51,143 bases of DNA from Mycobacterium sp. PS03-16 (GCF_004570325.1 NZ_SPQO01000033.1:1-51143), one strand, 5' to 3'; shown: positions 32,550-40,616, counted from the stretch's first letter. Translations and numbers: made by a program. The notes: generated by a model not told the origin, from the letters alone.

Positions 32550-33368
32550 TCAGCCCAGCACCGGGAAACGGCGGTCGGCGGCGAGCTCGTCGAGGGCGCG
32601 CTGCATGACGTGGCGGACGTGCGCGTCGACCTCGTCGATGTCGGGATCCTCGCCGAACTCGGCGACCACGTCGATCGGCGGCAGCACCTGGGTGACGATC
32701 TTGGTGGGCAGCGGCACGTTCACCGGCAGCACCGCGGACAGCCCGAACGGGAAGCCGAAGCTGATCGGCAGGATCTTGGCCCGCAGCAGTTTGTCCAGCC
32801 GGATCGCCTTGGCCAGCCATTCGCCGCGGGTGAGGTAGAACTGGCTCTCCTGACCGCCGATCGAGACCGTGGGCACGATCGGCACGCCCGCGTTGAGTGC
32901 GGCGCGGACGTAGCCGGTGCGACCGCCGAAGTCGATCTTGGCTTCGGCGAGCGTGGGCCGGTAGACGTCGTAGTCGCCGCCGGGGAAGACCACCACCACG
33001 CCGCCCGAGCGCAGCGCCTCGTCGGCGTTGTCGTGGTTGGCGCGGATGAACCCCGTCTTGATGAAGAAGTCCGCGGTGGGGCCGGTCATCAGCAGGTCGT
33101 GCGACAGCGTGAACACCGGCCGGTCATAGCCGAACTTCTCGTAGAAGCCCGTCGCGAACACCGGGACGTCCATCGCGAACAGCCCGCCGGAGTGGTTGGA
33201 CACCACCAGGGCCCCGCCCGCGGCGGGGAACGTCTCCAGGCCCCGCATCTCGGCGCGGTGGTAACCCTTGATCAGCGGCCGCAGCACGCTGATCACGCGT
33301 TCGGTGAAGACCGGGTCCCATTTCGCGATCTCTGACGGCGGCACGGTCCCCCCTGGGTCGAATTGCAA
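32550..33368 (-). CDS. Rv1428c-like LPLAT/MGAT-type acyltransferase
   Basis: 272 residues from a TTG at 33368; a GTG at 33344 with AGGGGGG just upstream is an equally good start. The acyltransferase block reads VVSNHSGGLFAMD (about 55-67): His is present, but the Asp of the classical HxxxxD is three residues late. The downstream FPGGDYD (about 128-134) resembles the second LPLAT motif. It probably esterifies a glycerolipid using acyl-CoA from FadD12. A perfect KstR-type motif overlaps the TTG, suggesting control by the sterol regulon repressor. Confidence 0.75.
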   Translation of the reverse strand: MQFDPGGTVPPSEIAKWDPVFTERVISVLRPLIKGYHRAEMRGLETFPAAGGALVVSNHSGGLFAMDVPVFATGFYEKFGYDRPVFTLSHDLLMTGPTADFFIKTGFIRANHDNADEALRSGGVVVVFPGGDYDVYRPTLAEAKIDFGGRTGYVRAALNAGVPIVPTVSIGGQESQFYLTRGEWLAKAIRLDKLLRAKILPISFGFPFGLSAVLPVNVPLPTKIVTQVLPPIDVVAEFGEDPDIDEVDAHVRHVMQRALDELAADRRFPVLG

Positions 33369-33377
33369 CGTGTTCTA
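33364..33377. promoter_or_regulatory. KstR-type operator upstream of the acyltransferase-fadD12-lipO operon
   Basis: TGCAACGTGTTCTA matches the published KstR consensus TnnAACnnGTTnnA at all eight fixed positions. On the minus strand it overlaps TAGAAC, a possible -10. The location at the 5' end of a leftward lipid operon is appropriate for a repressor site. Confidence 0.6.
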
Positions 33378-33460
33378 GTTTTCATGGTACCCACCTCGCG
33401 CGCCGGGGACACCGCCGCCCGGTGCGGTTTGTGCGATGCCGCGGCGGGCACCCCACGCTC

Positions 33461-33793
33461 ATGGCTCACGACGAACTCCCGCTGGCCGACTACGACCAAC
33501 TCACACTGCCCGACGTGCGGCACCGCATCCGCTCCCTGGACGAGTCGCAGCTGCAGATGCTGTTCGACCACGAGACCGCGCACGGCAACCGCATCCCGGT
33601 GCTCGAGGTGCTGCACGCCCGGCTCAAAGAACTCCGCCACGGCGCGGAGCCGTCCGGCGGCGATCAGACCAACGCCCCGGGCGCGACCCAGACCCCGAGC
33701 GGATCGCCGGTGCAGGAATCGACGGCCGCGCAGGCCAACACCCCGCTGCGCCACGGCGTGGCCTACCAGACGCCGTCACGCGGCCGACCCTGA
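33461..33793 (+). CDS. small conserved actinobacterial protein
   Basis: 110 residues. The first 60 residues carry a conserved helical domain, DELPLADYDQLTLPDVRHRI followed by RSLDESQLQMLFDHETAHGNRIPVLEVLHARL. It is also found at the C-terminus of mycobacterial lipid-droplet-associated proteins. The rest is a low-complexity Gly/Pro/Thr tail. The ATG at 33461 is chosen because the domain begins right after it. Here the domain stands alone next to storage-lipid genes, so a lipid-droplet role is possible but inferred. It is divergent from the acyltransferase gene. Confidence 0.7.
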   Translation: MAHDELPLADYDQLTLPDVRHRIRSLDESQLQMLFDHETAHGNRIPVLEVLHARLKELRHGAEPSGGDQTNAPGATQTPSGSPVQESTAAQANTPLRHGVAYQTPSRGRP

Positions 33794-33911
33794 CAGCGGG
33801 CTGAGAAACACGTAAGGATTACGTCAGCACTCCATGGGTGGGTGTGACACGAATCGCGGTTACAGCTCGATCATCAACCGCCCGTGTGCACCACCGAACC
33901 CAGGAGTGTCA

Positions 33912-34889
33912 ATGAAGGTCTCCGTCCGTTCCTATCTGATCGCCGGTGTCTCGATGGCCGGTGCCGGCATCCTGGCCGGCGGCACCGCCCAGCCTGCCGA
34001 GCCCACATCGGTGGCCCGCGACGCGGTCGCGCCGATGGCCGCGGTGATCCCGGCCGAACCGGCGCCCGCGCCTGCGGTCCCGGCCGCGTTCATCGCGCCG
34101 GCACCCGACCCGCTCGTCGAGGCGCAACTCGCGCTGCCCGAGGTCGACGACCTGCTGCCCACCGAGGGCCGGCCGGGTCTGCAGCTGAGCCTGCTGACCG
34201 GCACCCCCAACCTCGGTTACGGCAACGAGGGTGCGTTCAACGCCGGCGCCAACAACACCGGCACCGCGAACATCGGTGGTGCGAACACCGGTGACTTCAA
34301 CATCGGCACCGGAAACGACGGCGATTTCAACATCGGTTACGACAACACCGGTGACTTCAACATCGGCGGCGACAACACCGGCGACTTCAACGTCGGCTTC
34401 GACAACGAGGGCGGGGAACGCAACTTCGGTGTCGGCAACCGCGGGTCCTACAACGTCGGCTTCTACAACACCGGCTCGTTCAACTTCGGCATCGGCAACG
34501 AGGGCGTCGGCAACATCGGGTTCTTCAACACCGGCGACTACACCGTCGGCGCCTTCGACATCGGGATCCGCTACCGCGACACCCCGGGCATCGTCACGGG
34601 AGGCACCGACGACGAGGAGGCCGCCGAGGACCTCCTGCGCACCACCCGCGATGCGGGTGACGACGCGGGCGATGAGGAGGCGGCCGACGAGTCGGACACC
34701 CGTCAGCGCAACAGCCTGAACTCCGACGGTGAGACCGGCGGCGACGAGGACGCCGCGGGCGCCGCAGCGGGAGCGGGCGACGACGATGCAGAAAGCGATG
34801 ACACCACCGACAACGGCGGCGGCGACAACGACGGTGACGACAACCGCGGACAGGGCAACGGCACCGAGAACGGCGGCGGCACCGACTGA
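33912..34889 (+). CDS. exported protein with MPTR-like pentapeptide repeats and acidic tail, no PPE domain
   Basis: 325 residues, AGGAG before the ATG. A Sec-type signal peptide (1-28, KVSVRSYLIAGVSMAGAGIL, possible cleavage near TAQ/PA) is followed by an Ala/Pro-rich segment to about residue 75. Residues 99-219 form about 24 consecutive xNxGx pentapeptides (for example FNIGG-DNTGD-FNVGF), broken once by a single extra Glu. This is the MPTR/Pentapeptide_2 type expected to fold as a right-handed beta-helix, normally found behind a PPE domain. The last 95 residues are rich in Asp, Glu and Gly and probably disordered. No PE or PPE domain and no type VII secretion motif are present, so it should leave by Sec. 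Confidence 0.85.
   Translation: MKVSVRSYLIAGVSMAGAGILAGGTAQPAEPTSVARDAVAPMAAVIPAEPAPAPAVPAAFIAPAPDPLVEAQLALPEVDDLLPTEGRPGLQLSLLTGTPNLGYGNEGAFNAGANNTGTANIGGANTGDFNIGTGNDGDFNIGYDNTGDFNIGGDNTGDFNVGFDNEGGERNFGVGNRGSYNVGFYNTGSFNFGIGNEGVGNIGFFNTGDYTVGAFDIGIRYRDTPGIVTGGTDDEEAAEDLLRTTRDAGDDAGDEEAADESDTRQRNSLNSDGETGGDEDAAGAAAGAGDDDAESDDTTDNGGGDNDGDDNRGQGNGTENGGGTD
34206..34568 (+). repeat. 15-nt repeat array coding for xNxGx pentapeptides
   Basis: About 24 imperfect 15-nt units within the MPTR-like gene, with frequent GGTGACTTCAACATCGGC-like modules. One extra codon interrupts the register after unit 14. Such arrays can change unit number by slippage or recombination. Confidence 0.75.
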
Positions 34890-34919
34890 TCCAGCCACGT
34901 CCGGGCTAGCATCGGCCGC

Positions 34920-35699
34920 GTGAGCAACGAAGCGAACACAGAGGACGTCGTCCTCGTCGAGCAGCGCGACCGCATCCTCGTCATCACGATCAACCGGCCC
35001 AGGGCCAAGAACGCGGTGGACGCCGCGGTGAGCCGCGGGCTGGCCGATGCCATGGACCGCCTCGATGAGGACGCCGGCCTGTCGGTCGGCGTCCTCACCG
35101 GGGCCGGCGGATCGTTCTGTGCGGGGATGGATCTCAAGGCGTTCGCCCGCGGGGAGCGCGTCGACATCGAGGGGCGCGGCCTCGGCTTCACCGAGCGTCC
35201 GCCCGTCAAACCGCTCATCGCGGCCGTCGAAGGCTATGCGCTCGCCGGTGGGACCGAGCTGGCGCTGGCCACCGACCTCATCGTGGCCTCCCGCGAATCG
35301 GCGTTCGGCATCCCCGAGGTGAAGCGGGGCCTGGTGGCTGGGGGCGGCGGGCTGCTGCGGCTGCCGCAGCGCATCCCGTACGCGATCGCCATGGAACTCG
35401 CGTTGACCGGTGACAACCTGCCCGCCGAACGGGCCCACGAGCTGGGGTTGGTGAACGTGCTGGCCGAACCCGGCGGCGCACTCGACGCGGCCATCGCGCT
35501 GGCCGAGCGGATCACCGCGAACGGACCGCTGGCGGTGGCGGCCACCAAGCGGGTCATCGTCGAGTCGCGGGGCTGGACACCGGAGAACCAGTTCGCCGAA
35601 CAGCTGAAGATCCTCATGCCGGTGTTCGCCAGCAAGGACGCCATCGAGGGCGCGACCGCCTTCGCCGAGAAGCGGCCCCCGCGATGGACCGGCAGCTGA
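34920..35699 (+). CDS. echA1: enoyl-CoA hydratase EchA1
   Basis: 259 residues, a standard crotonase. LTGAGGSFCAGMDLKAFA (about 59-76) and AAVEGYALAGGTELALATDL (about 100-119) form the oxyanion hole, and FGIPEVKRGLVAGGGGL holds the acidic region. It hydrates trans-2-enoyl-CoA or isomerises it. TAGCAT (34907-34912) ends 7 nt before the GTG start with no Shine-Dalgarno sequence, so the mRNA is probably leaderless. By order it matches Rv0222, separated here from its usual neighbour Rv0223c by about 11 kb of other genes. Confidence 0.9.
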   Translation: MSNEANTEDVVLVEQRDRILVITINRPRAKNAVDAAVSRGLADAMDRLDEDAGLSVGVLTGAGGSFCAGMDLKAFARGERVDIEGRGLGFTERPPVKPLIAAVEGYALAGGTELALATDLIVASRESAFGIPEVKRGLVAGGGGLLRLPQRIPYAIAMELALTGDNLPAERAHELGLVNVLAEPGGALDAAIALAERITANGPLAVAATKRVIVESRGWTPENQFAEQLKILMPVFASKDAIEGATAFAEKRPPRWTGS

Positions 35700-36298
35700 G
35701 ACACGTCTTCACCGGCCACATCGCCGGCTTCGGGACCACGGCCGGGATCCGGTTGGTGGTCGGGAGCTGGCATGACTCGCCGTTCGGCGCGTTCACCGAC
35801 GTGATGGTGCAGCAACCCGACGAACAGCGCGTCCTGCTCGCCCCCACCGCGGAGGTGGCCGACTTCGTCTCCACCACCTACCACTTCGACCACATCGAGG
35901 TCGGGTCGGTCGACGCGACGCTGACCGGTGACCGGCTCGTCGTACACAGCACCGCACTCGACGTGACCGTCGGCATCGGCGGGCCCGCACCGCTGGACCG
36001 GTTGCTGCGCGTGGTGCCGGCCCGGCTGGCGACCACACCGTGGTGGTTGCGGGCCATCGACCCGATCGCGGCGAAGATGGTCGCCGGGGTGCACACCGCG
36101 GGCACCGCGGGCAACGGCCGCCGCGAGTACTACGGCGTGCGCCGCTCCCGGATGGTGACCGCGGTGGCGGGTCGCTACCGCGGCACCGACCTCGGCGGGC
36201 TGACACCGCTGCGGCCGCCGGTCACGTTCGGCTTCGCCTCCGCCCCCGAGACCCCGCAGATCGTCGCCGTCACCACCACGATCATCGACGCCGCCTGA
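35684..36298 (+). CDS. conserved hypothetical protein
   Basis: 204 residues, overlapping the echA1 stop by 16 nt, which suggests coupling. It is rich in beta-strand-like segments (HVFTGHIAGFGTTAGIRLVVGSWH, VSTTYHFDHIEVGSVDATLTG) and a Arg/Gly stretch GRREYYGVRRSRMVTAVAGRYRG. It has no signal peptide or membrane helix. I do not recognise a family with certainty. The compact, mostly beta layout and the recurrent HxE/D pairs do not define a known catalytic site. Confidence 0.7.
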   Translation: MDRQLRHVFTGHIAGFGTTAGIRLVVGSWHDSPFGAFTDVMVQQPDEQRVLLAPTAEVADFVSTTYHFDHIEVGSVDATLTGDRLVVHSTALDVTVGIGGPAPLDRLLRVVPARLATTPWWLRAIDPIAAKMVAGVHTAGTAGNGRREYYGVRRSRMVTAVAGRYRGTDLGGLTPLRPPVTFGFASAPETPQIVAVTTTIIDAA

Positions 36299-36335
36299 GT
36301 GTTTTCCGGTCGCCGCTCGTGGGCACAGTGACGGC

Positions 36336-36593
36336 ATGGACACGGTGACCCGGCTCCGGCACGCCCAGCAACGCGTCATGAAGTACCAGCGGCGGCTGTG
36401 GTTGGCGCAGCTGCTGATGTGGCCGACGCTCGTGCTCACCGCGGGGGCGGCGGTCGCCGGTGTGGTGTGGCTGGTGCGCCGACGCCAGTCCGGCGGTGGG
36501 CGTCACGAACTCCCCGAAACCCCCGGCGCACACCGCGCCGACGGCAGCGCCGACCACAACGGTCAGGTCACCTCAGGCGCGTCGACGCCGTAG
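36336..36593 (+). CDS. small single-pass membrane protein
   Basis: 85 residues with one transmembrane helix (about 24-46, WLAQLLMWPTLVLTAGAAVAGVVWL) between a basic N-terminus and a short hydrophilic tail. By the positive-inside rule the ends are hard to assign, as both flanks are basic. CACAGT ends 6 nt before the ATG. The stop lies 1 nt from that of the converging DUF1206 gene. I do not recognise a function. Confidence 0.6.
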   Translation: MDTVTRLRHAQQRVMKYQRRLWLAQLLMWPTLVLTAGAAVAGVVWLVRRRQSGGGRHELPETPGAHRADGSADHNGQVTSGASTP

Positions 36594-36594
36594 T

Positions 36595-37419
36595 TCACAT
36601 CCGCGCGTAGCGGGTGAGCGCGAAGCTGTAGAGGCCGTACGCGGCGAAACCCGCGGCGGCCACGCCGATCAGCACGCTGCCGAACGGCGCCTGCTGCAGG
36701 GCTTTCACCGCACCGTCGAGCCCGGTGGCCTTGGACGGATCCGCCCGGATCGAGGCGATCACCACCAGCACACCGGCGCCGGCGAGCACCAGGCCCTCGG
36801 CGATGTGCCCGCAGGCGCCGAGCACGGTGAGCAGGCGGCCGCCGGAGATGGTCAGATCCTCCCGGAACCGGCGCGACGCCCCCTTGAACGCGAAGTACCC
36901 GCCGATCGCGATGACCCCGACGCCGATGCCGGCGAGCGCCGCCTTTCCCTCCGGCGTCCGCATCAGCCATGCGCTCAGGCCCATGCTCCGGGTGGCCGCC
37001 GAGTACCGGCTGCCCAGCGCGAACTGCACCGCCATGGCGGCGACCGCGGCGTACACCACCGCGAGCCCGAGCGCCTTGAGGCGGTTGACCATCCGGAAGT
37101 CCTCGGGGTCCGGGTCATGGTGCTCGCTGGGATGCAGCCCCAGCACGGTCTCGGCGATCCGCCACAGCGTCAGCGGCACCAGCGCCACCGCGACCGCCCA
37201 CAGGGCCAGGAATCCGCCCCGCGTCTCGGCGAGCGTCGACAGCGCGCCGGACTGGTCGGTGTCACCGTGCCCGGAACCGATGGCGACCCGGAAGATCAGA
37301 TAGGCGATCAACAGGTGCAGGACACCGTTGATGAGATAGCCGCCGCGCGCGGCGGCACGCGCCCCCCGGTGGTTGGTGGCGCTGCGGACCGCACCCGCCG
37401 GGTCGGTCGCACCGAGCAC
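36595..37419 (-). CDS. DUF1206-family membrane protein
   Basis: 274 residues with six predicted helices arranged as three two-helix repeats, as in DUF1206. The repeats begin near ARGGYLINGVLHLLIAYLIFRV, RLKALGLAVVYAAVAAMAVQF and LGACGHIAEGLVLAGAGVLVVI. The GTG at 37419 is the first start that avoids the upstream csbD gene, but no Shine-Dalgarno sequence supports it. It lies 17 nt after the csbD stop, so the two are probably cotranscribed under stress control. Function unknown. Confidence 0.72.
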   Translation of the reverse strand: MLGATDPAGAVRSATNHRGARAAARGGYLINGVLHLLIAYLIFRVAIGSGHGDTDQSGALSTLAETRGGFLALWAVAVALVPLTLWRIAETVLGLHPSEHHDPDPEDFRMVNRLKALGLAVVYAAVAAMAVQFALGSRYSAATRSMGLSAWLMRTPEGKAALAGIGVGVIAIGGYFAFKGASRRFREDLTISGGRLLTVLGACGHIAEGLVLAGAGVLVVIASIRADPSKATGLDGAVKALQQAPFGSVLIGVAAAGFAAYGLYSFALTRYARM

Positions 37420-37436
37420 CGAGGGTCGACTGGTGA

Positions 37437-37631
37437 TCAGTACCGGCGCGGCCGGCGACGCGGACGGAATGCGTCCTTGACCTTCTCGCCGGCGTCTCTC
37501 AAGTGGGCCATCCGCTCGTCGTTGCGGCCCCGGGTGCGCATGGCCGGGTCCCCCGCGGCGTGACCGGCGGCGGTCCTCATCCGGCCCTGCAACTGCTGGA
37601 TCTTGTTGCGGGCCTTCGCGGCGACACTCAT
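37437..37631 (-). CDS. CsbD-like small stress protein
   Basis: 64 residues, very basic: AAKARNKIQQLQGRMRTAAGHAAGDPAMRTRGR resembles the CsbD pattern 'KGKxKEAxGKxTGDxxLxAxGK', with Arg replacing Lys. CsbD proteins accumulate in the general stress response. AAGGAG stands before the ATG. A GGGTAA hexamer about 40 nt upstream resembles a SigF-type -10. It is probably cotranscribed with the DUF1206 gene. Confidence 0.7.
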   Translation of the reverse strand: MSVAAKARNKIQQLQGRMRTAAGHAAGDPAMRTRGRNDERMAHLRDAGEKVKDAFRPRRRPRRY

Positions 37632-37671
37632 GGTGGACTCCTTCGCTCGACAAGCATGGCGTGGTGGGGGG

Positions 37672-37692
37672 TTACCCGTTTCGGGCCGTAAC
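37672..37692 (-). promoter_or_regulatory. possible SigF-type promoter of csbD
   Basis: On the minus strand GGGTAA (37677-37672) matches the SigF -10 core. The expected GTTT-like -35 is weak (GGTTAC, too close). An inverted repeat GGTTAC-N12-GTAACC (about 37671-37694) overlaps it and may instead be an operator. Confidence 0.3.
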
Positions 37693-37736
37693 CACCGCCG
37701 CGGTTTCGCACCGCAGCGCGGGGGAACCGCAAGCGC

Positions 37737-38198
37737 ATGTTCCGCTTACGCAACGAACCGCACGAACGCGGCGTCGACACGGGTAGCCCGTTCCCCCCGG
37801 TCACCGCCGACAACCCCGCGGTGGCCGAGGGCGCCTTGCTCATCCGGGTCGATGACCTCGACGAGCGCGGTGTCCGGGAGGTCCGCACCGCCCGCCACGG
37901 TGTCCTGGCCGTCGGCGTCACCCCGGACGGCACCCCGTTCGCGGTCGACAACATCTGCCGGCACCAGTTCGCCCACCTCGGCCGGGGCCGCGTCACCCCG
38001 CAGGGCTGTCTCGAATGTCCCTGGCACCGGGCCCGGTATGACGTGCGGGACGGGACGATGCTCGAGGGCCCGAAAGGCCGCATCTTCGGCTTCCGGCCGT
38101 ATTCGGCGATGGTCCGCCTGATCGGCCGGACCGTGACGCTGCGCAGCTTTCCCGTGCACCTCCGCGACGGCGCCATCTACCTCGACGAGACCGCTTGA
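37737..38198 (+). CDS. Rieske [2Fe-2S] ferredoxin-like protein
   Basis: 153 residues. The two ligand pairs are C74-R-H76 (NICRHQFAHLG) and C94-P-W-H97 (LECPWHRARYD). That is the CxH...CxxH pattern of Rieske ferredoxins and oxygenase components, with 17 residues between the pairs. The N-terminal 30 residues are an extension. There is no transmembrane helix or oxygenase domain. It probably carries electrons to an oxygenase or acts as a nitrite reductase small-subunit-like protein; the partner is not in the window. The NAT gene follows 33 nt downstream. Confidence 0.85.
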   Translation: MFRLRNEPHERGVDTGSPFPPVTADNPAVAEGALLIRVDDLDERGVREVRTARHGVLAVGVTPDGTPFAVDNICRHQFAHLGRGRVTPQGCLECPWHRARYDVRDGTMLEGPKGRIFGFRPYSAMVRLIGRTVTLRSFPVHLRDGAIYLDETA

Positions 38199-38231
38199 CC
38201 TCAACCGAACTCGAGGTTCCACCATGGACCC

Positions 38232-39074
38232 ATGACCGCCACCTTCGATCGGCTGGATGTCCCGGCGTACCTGGACCGCATCGGCCACCGCGGCCCGGTC
38301 GGCCCGACCGTCGCCACGCTGAGCGCGCTGGTCGCCGCGCACAACCGCTCGATTCCGTTCGAGAACCTCGACCCGCTCCTCGGCACCCCGGTGGCCGACC
38401 TCAGCGCACCGGCCCTGTTCGACAAGCTCGTGGCGCGCCGACGCGGCGGCTACTGCTATGAGCACAACGGGCTGATGGGTCACGTGCTGGCAGAGTTGGG
38501 ATTCGGCGTCGACCGGCTGGCCGGCCGGGTCGTGTGGATGCACACCACCGACGCGCTGCCCGCCCAGACCCATCAGCTACTCGCGGTGACCGTGCCGGGT
38601 GAGGACACCCCGTGGCTGGTCGACGTCGGATTCGGCGGGCAGACGCTGACCTCGCCGATCCGGTTCACCCCGGGCGTCGAACAGCCCACCCGCCACGAGC
38701 CGTACCGGATCCGCGACCGCGGCGAGGGGTTCGTCCTCGAGGCGCTCGTCCGTGGGGACTGGCAGCCGCTCTACCTGTTCACCGGGCGCCCGCAGCCGCT
38801 CGTCGACCTCGAGGTGGGCAGCTGGTACGTCTCCACCCATCCCCGCTCACCGTTCGTCACCGGGCTGACCGCGGCGCTGGTCACCGACGACACCCGGTGG
38901 AACCTGCGCGGCCGCAACCTGGCCGCGCACCGCGCCGACGGCACCGAACGGGTCCGGCTGGACAGCGCCGCGCAGGTCCTCGACACCCTGGCCGGGCGGT
39001 TCGGCATCGACCTCACCGACCTCGGTGATCTCGGGGACGTCGAGAAGCGCGTGCACGAGGTGCTCGACCGCTGA
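38232..39074 (+). CDS. nat: arylamine N-acetyltransferase
   Basis: 280 residues, the usual bacterial NAT length. The catalytic triad is visible: Cys75 in RRGGYCYEHNG, His114 in AQTHQLLAVT and Asp131 in WLVDVGFGGQ. The enzyme transfers acyl groups from acetyl-CoA (or propionyl-CoA in mycobacteria) to arylamines and hydrazines such as isoniazid. In M. tuberculosis nat lies in the cholesterol-degradation hsaACDB operon; here it is outside any such operon, so this may be an additional paralogue. Confidence 0.93.
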   Translation: MTATFDRLDVPAYLDRIGHRGPVGPTVATLSALVAAHNRSIPFENLDPLLGTPVADLSAPALFDKLVARRRGGYCYEHNGLMGHVLAELGFGVDRLAGRVVWMHTTDALPAQTHQLLAVTVPGEDTPWLVDVGFGGQTLTSPIRFTPGVEQPTRHEPYRIRDRGEGFVLEALVRGDWQPLYLFTGRPQPLVDLEVGSWYVSTHPRSPFVTGLTAALVTDDTRWNLRGRNLAAHRADGTERVRLDSAAQVLDTLAGRFGIDLTDLGDLGDVEKRVHEVLDR

Positions 39075-39163
39075 CTCACGCCCCGGATGAGTCGGCCGGT
39101 CGCCGGTAATGTGCCTCGTAGCGGCGACCCGCGCGGCGTCGCCACGGGCGAGAGGACCCCCGC

Positions 39164-40606
39164 GTGAGAGAGCACGACCCGCACGGCGCCGATCCCGGTC
39201 GAGCGATCGACCCGGCCGTCCAGCGCGGGTTCGGCCGCCCCGAGGGCGTCTCGGGGGCGTTCGCCGGCCCTGAGCGCCGCCGCGACGACGGTGACCACGC
39301 CCCGACGAATCAGTCGCCGGACCGGGTACTGGCGGAGGTGTTCGGGCGCGAGGAGGTCGACACCCGCGACGACGACGCCGTCGGCACCGCCGAATCCTGG
39401 CCGCCACCGCCGGTCGCCGCGGCGGCGCCCGCGGCAGCGACCTCGTCAGCGCCGCCGCGACCGCGCCACAAGCTCACCCTGCGGGAACTGCTGTTCAGCG
39501 GTCAGGTGTCGGTCCCGGCGCTGATCCTGCTGCTGGTGATGGCACTCGCCGTCGGCCTGCTCGGCGGATGGATGGGCGGCCGGACCGCATCCATCGTCGA
39601 GGCCTTCGCCACGCCGAAGGTGCGCCTGTCCACCACCGACGTCGAGGATCTGCCGGAAGGCCGGTTCACCAGAGTCGCCCAGGCCGTGGCGGACTCGGTC
39701 GTCACCATCGAGGCGGTCAGCGAGCAGGAGGGCGCCCAGGGGTCCGGAGTGGTGGTCGACGGCCGCGGGTACGTCGTCACCAACAACCACGTCATCGCCG
39801 AGGCGGCAAGGGATTTCGACAAGTTTGCGCTGTCGGTGATCTTCGCCGACGGGCACACCGTGCCGGCTCGCCTGATCGGGCGGGATCCCGTCACGGACCT
39901 CGCGGTGCTCAAGGTCAGCAACGTCGACAACCTGACCGTGGCGCGACTCGGCAACTCCGACAACCTGCGGGTCGGTCAGGAGGTGATCGCGGCCGGCGCC
40001 CCGCTGGGTCTGCGCAGCACCGACACCCAGGGCATCATCAGCGCGCTGGACCGCGCCGTGCGCCTGTCGGCCGACGACGCCGAGACCCCGACGGTGATCG
40101 CCGCGGTCCAGACCGACGCCTCGATCAACCAGGGCAACTCCGGTGGGCCGCTGATCAACATGAACGCCGAAGTGATCGGCATCAACACCGCGGGCAAGTC
40201 ACTGTCGGGCAGCGCCAGCGGCCTGGGCTTCGCGATCCCGGTCAACGAGGTCGCCCACGTGGTCGGAACGCTGATGCGCGACGGTGTCATCGCCCACCCG
40301 ACGATCGGCCTCGAGGCGCAATCGGCCGGCGACGAGGCGGCGGCCGGGGCGAAGGTCGGCGCCGTCGACGACGACGGCCCCGCGGCGCGCGCCGGGATCC
40401 GGACGGACGACGTGGTGGTCACAGTCGGCGACCGCGCCGTCGCCGACCTCGACTCGTTCATCGTCGCGGTCCGTCAGCTGACGATCGGCCGGGAGGCCCC
40501 GGTCGAGGTGCTGCGCGAAGGCGAACCCATGACGCTGACCGTCACCCCGGAAGCGGGTGAGCCGACGGCGAAGAACTGCACCGGTGAGGGCGTGCGGTCC
40601 TGCTGA
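39164..40606 (+). CDS. membrane-anchored HtrA-like serine protease with PDZ domain
   Basis: 480 residues. A cytoplasmic Pro/Ala/Asp-rich N-terminus (1-115) precedes one transmembrane helix (about 117-137), so the catalytic part faces the cell wall. The trypsin-like triad is His209 (TNNHVI), Asp245 (DPVTDLAV) and Ser326 (NQGNSGGPL). A single PDZ domain (about 380-465) ends the protein. A final NCTGEGVRSC segment holds two Cys that could form a disulphide. The build matches the mycobacterial HtrA/PepD group, which degrades or refolds damaged envelope proteins. The particular orthologue is not certain. Confidence 0.88.
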   Translation: MREHDPHGADPGRAIDPAVQRGFGRPEGVSGAFAGPERRRDDGDHAPTNQSPDRVLAEVFGREEVDTRDDDAVGTAESWPPPPVAAAAPAAATSSAPPRPRHKLTLRELLFSGQVSVPALILLLVMALAVGLLGGWMGGRTASIVEAFATPKVRLSTTDVEDLPEGRFTRVAQAVADSVVTIEAVSEQEGAQGSGVVVDGRGYVVTNNHVIAEAARDFDKFALSVIFADGHTVPARLIGRDPVTDLAVLKVSNVDNLTVARLGNSDNLRVGQEVIAAGAPLGLRSTDTQGIISALDRAVRLSADDAETPTVIAAVQTDASINQGNSGGPLINMNAEVIGINTAGKSLSGSASGLGFAIPVNEVAHVVGTLMRDGVIAHPTIGLEAQSAGDEAAAGAKVGAVDDDGPAARAGIRTDDVVVTVGDRAVADLDSFIVAVRQLTIGREAPVEVLREGEPMTLTVTPEAGEPTAKNCTGEGVRSC

Positions 40607-40616
40607 CGGCGGCTGA

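Noticed and set aside
33844..33911. N-terminal extension of the MPTR-like protein as a PE/PPE-type domain
   Set aside because: The upstream in-frame codons give only about 26 residues (MGGCDTNRGY...) with no PE/PPE character. AGGAG and a signal peptide support the ATG at 33912.
34206..34568. CRISPR-like repeat array
   Set aside because: Units are 15 nt without spacers and keep the reading frame of an xNxGx protein. No Cas genes are present.
38232..39074. NAT as marker of a cholesterol hsa operon
   Set aside because: No hsaA-D or related genes are adjacent; the neighbours are a Rieske protein and an HtrA-like protease.
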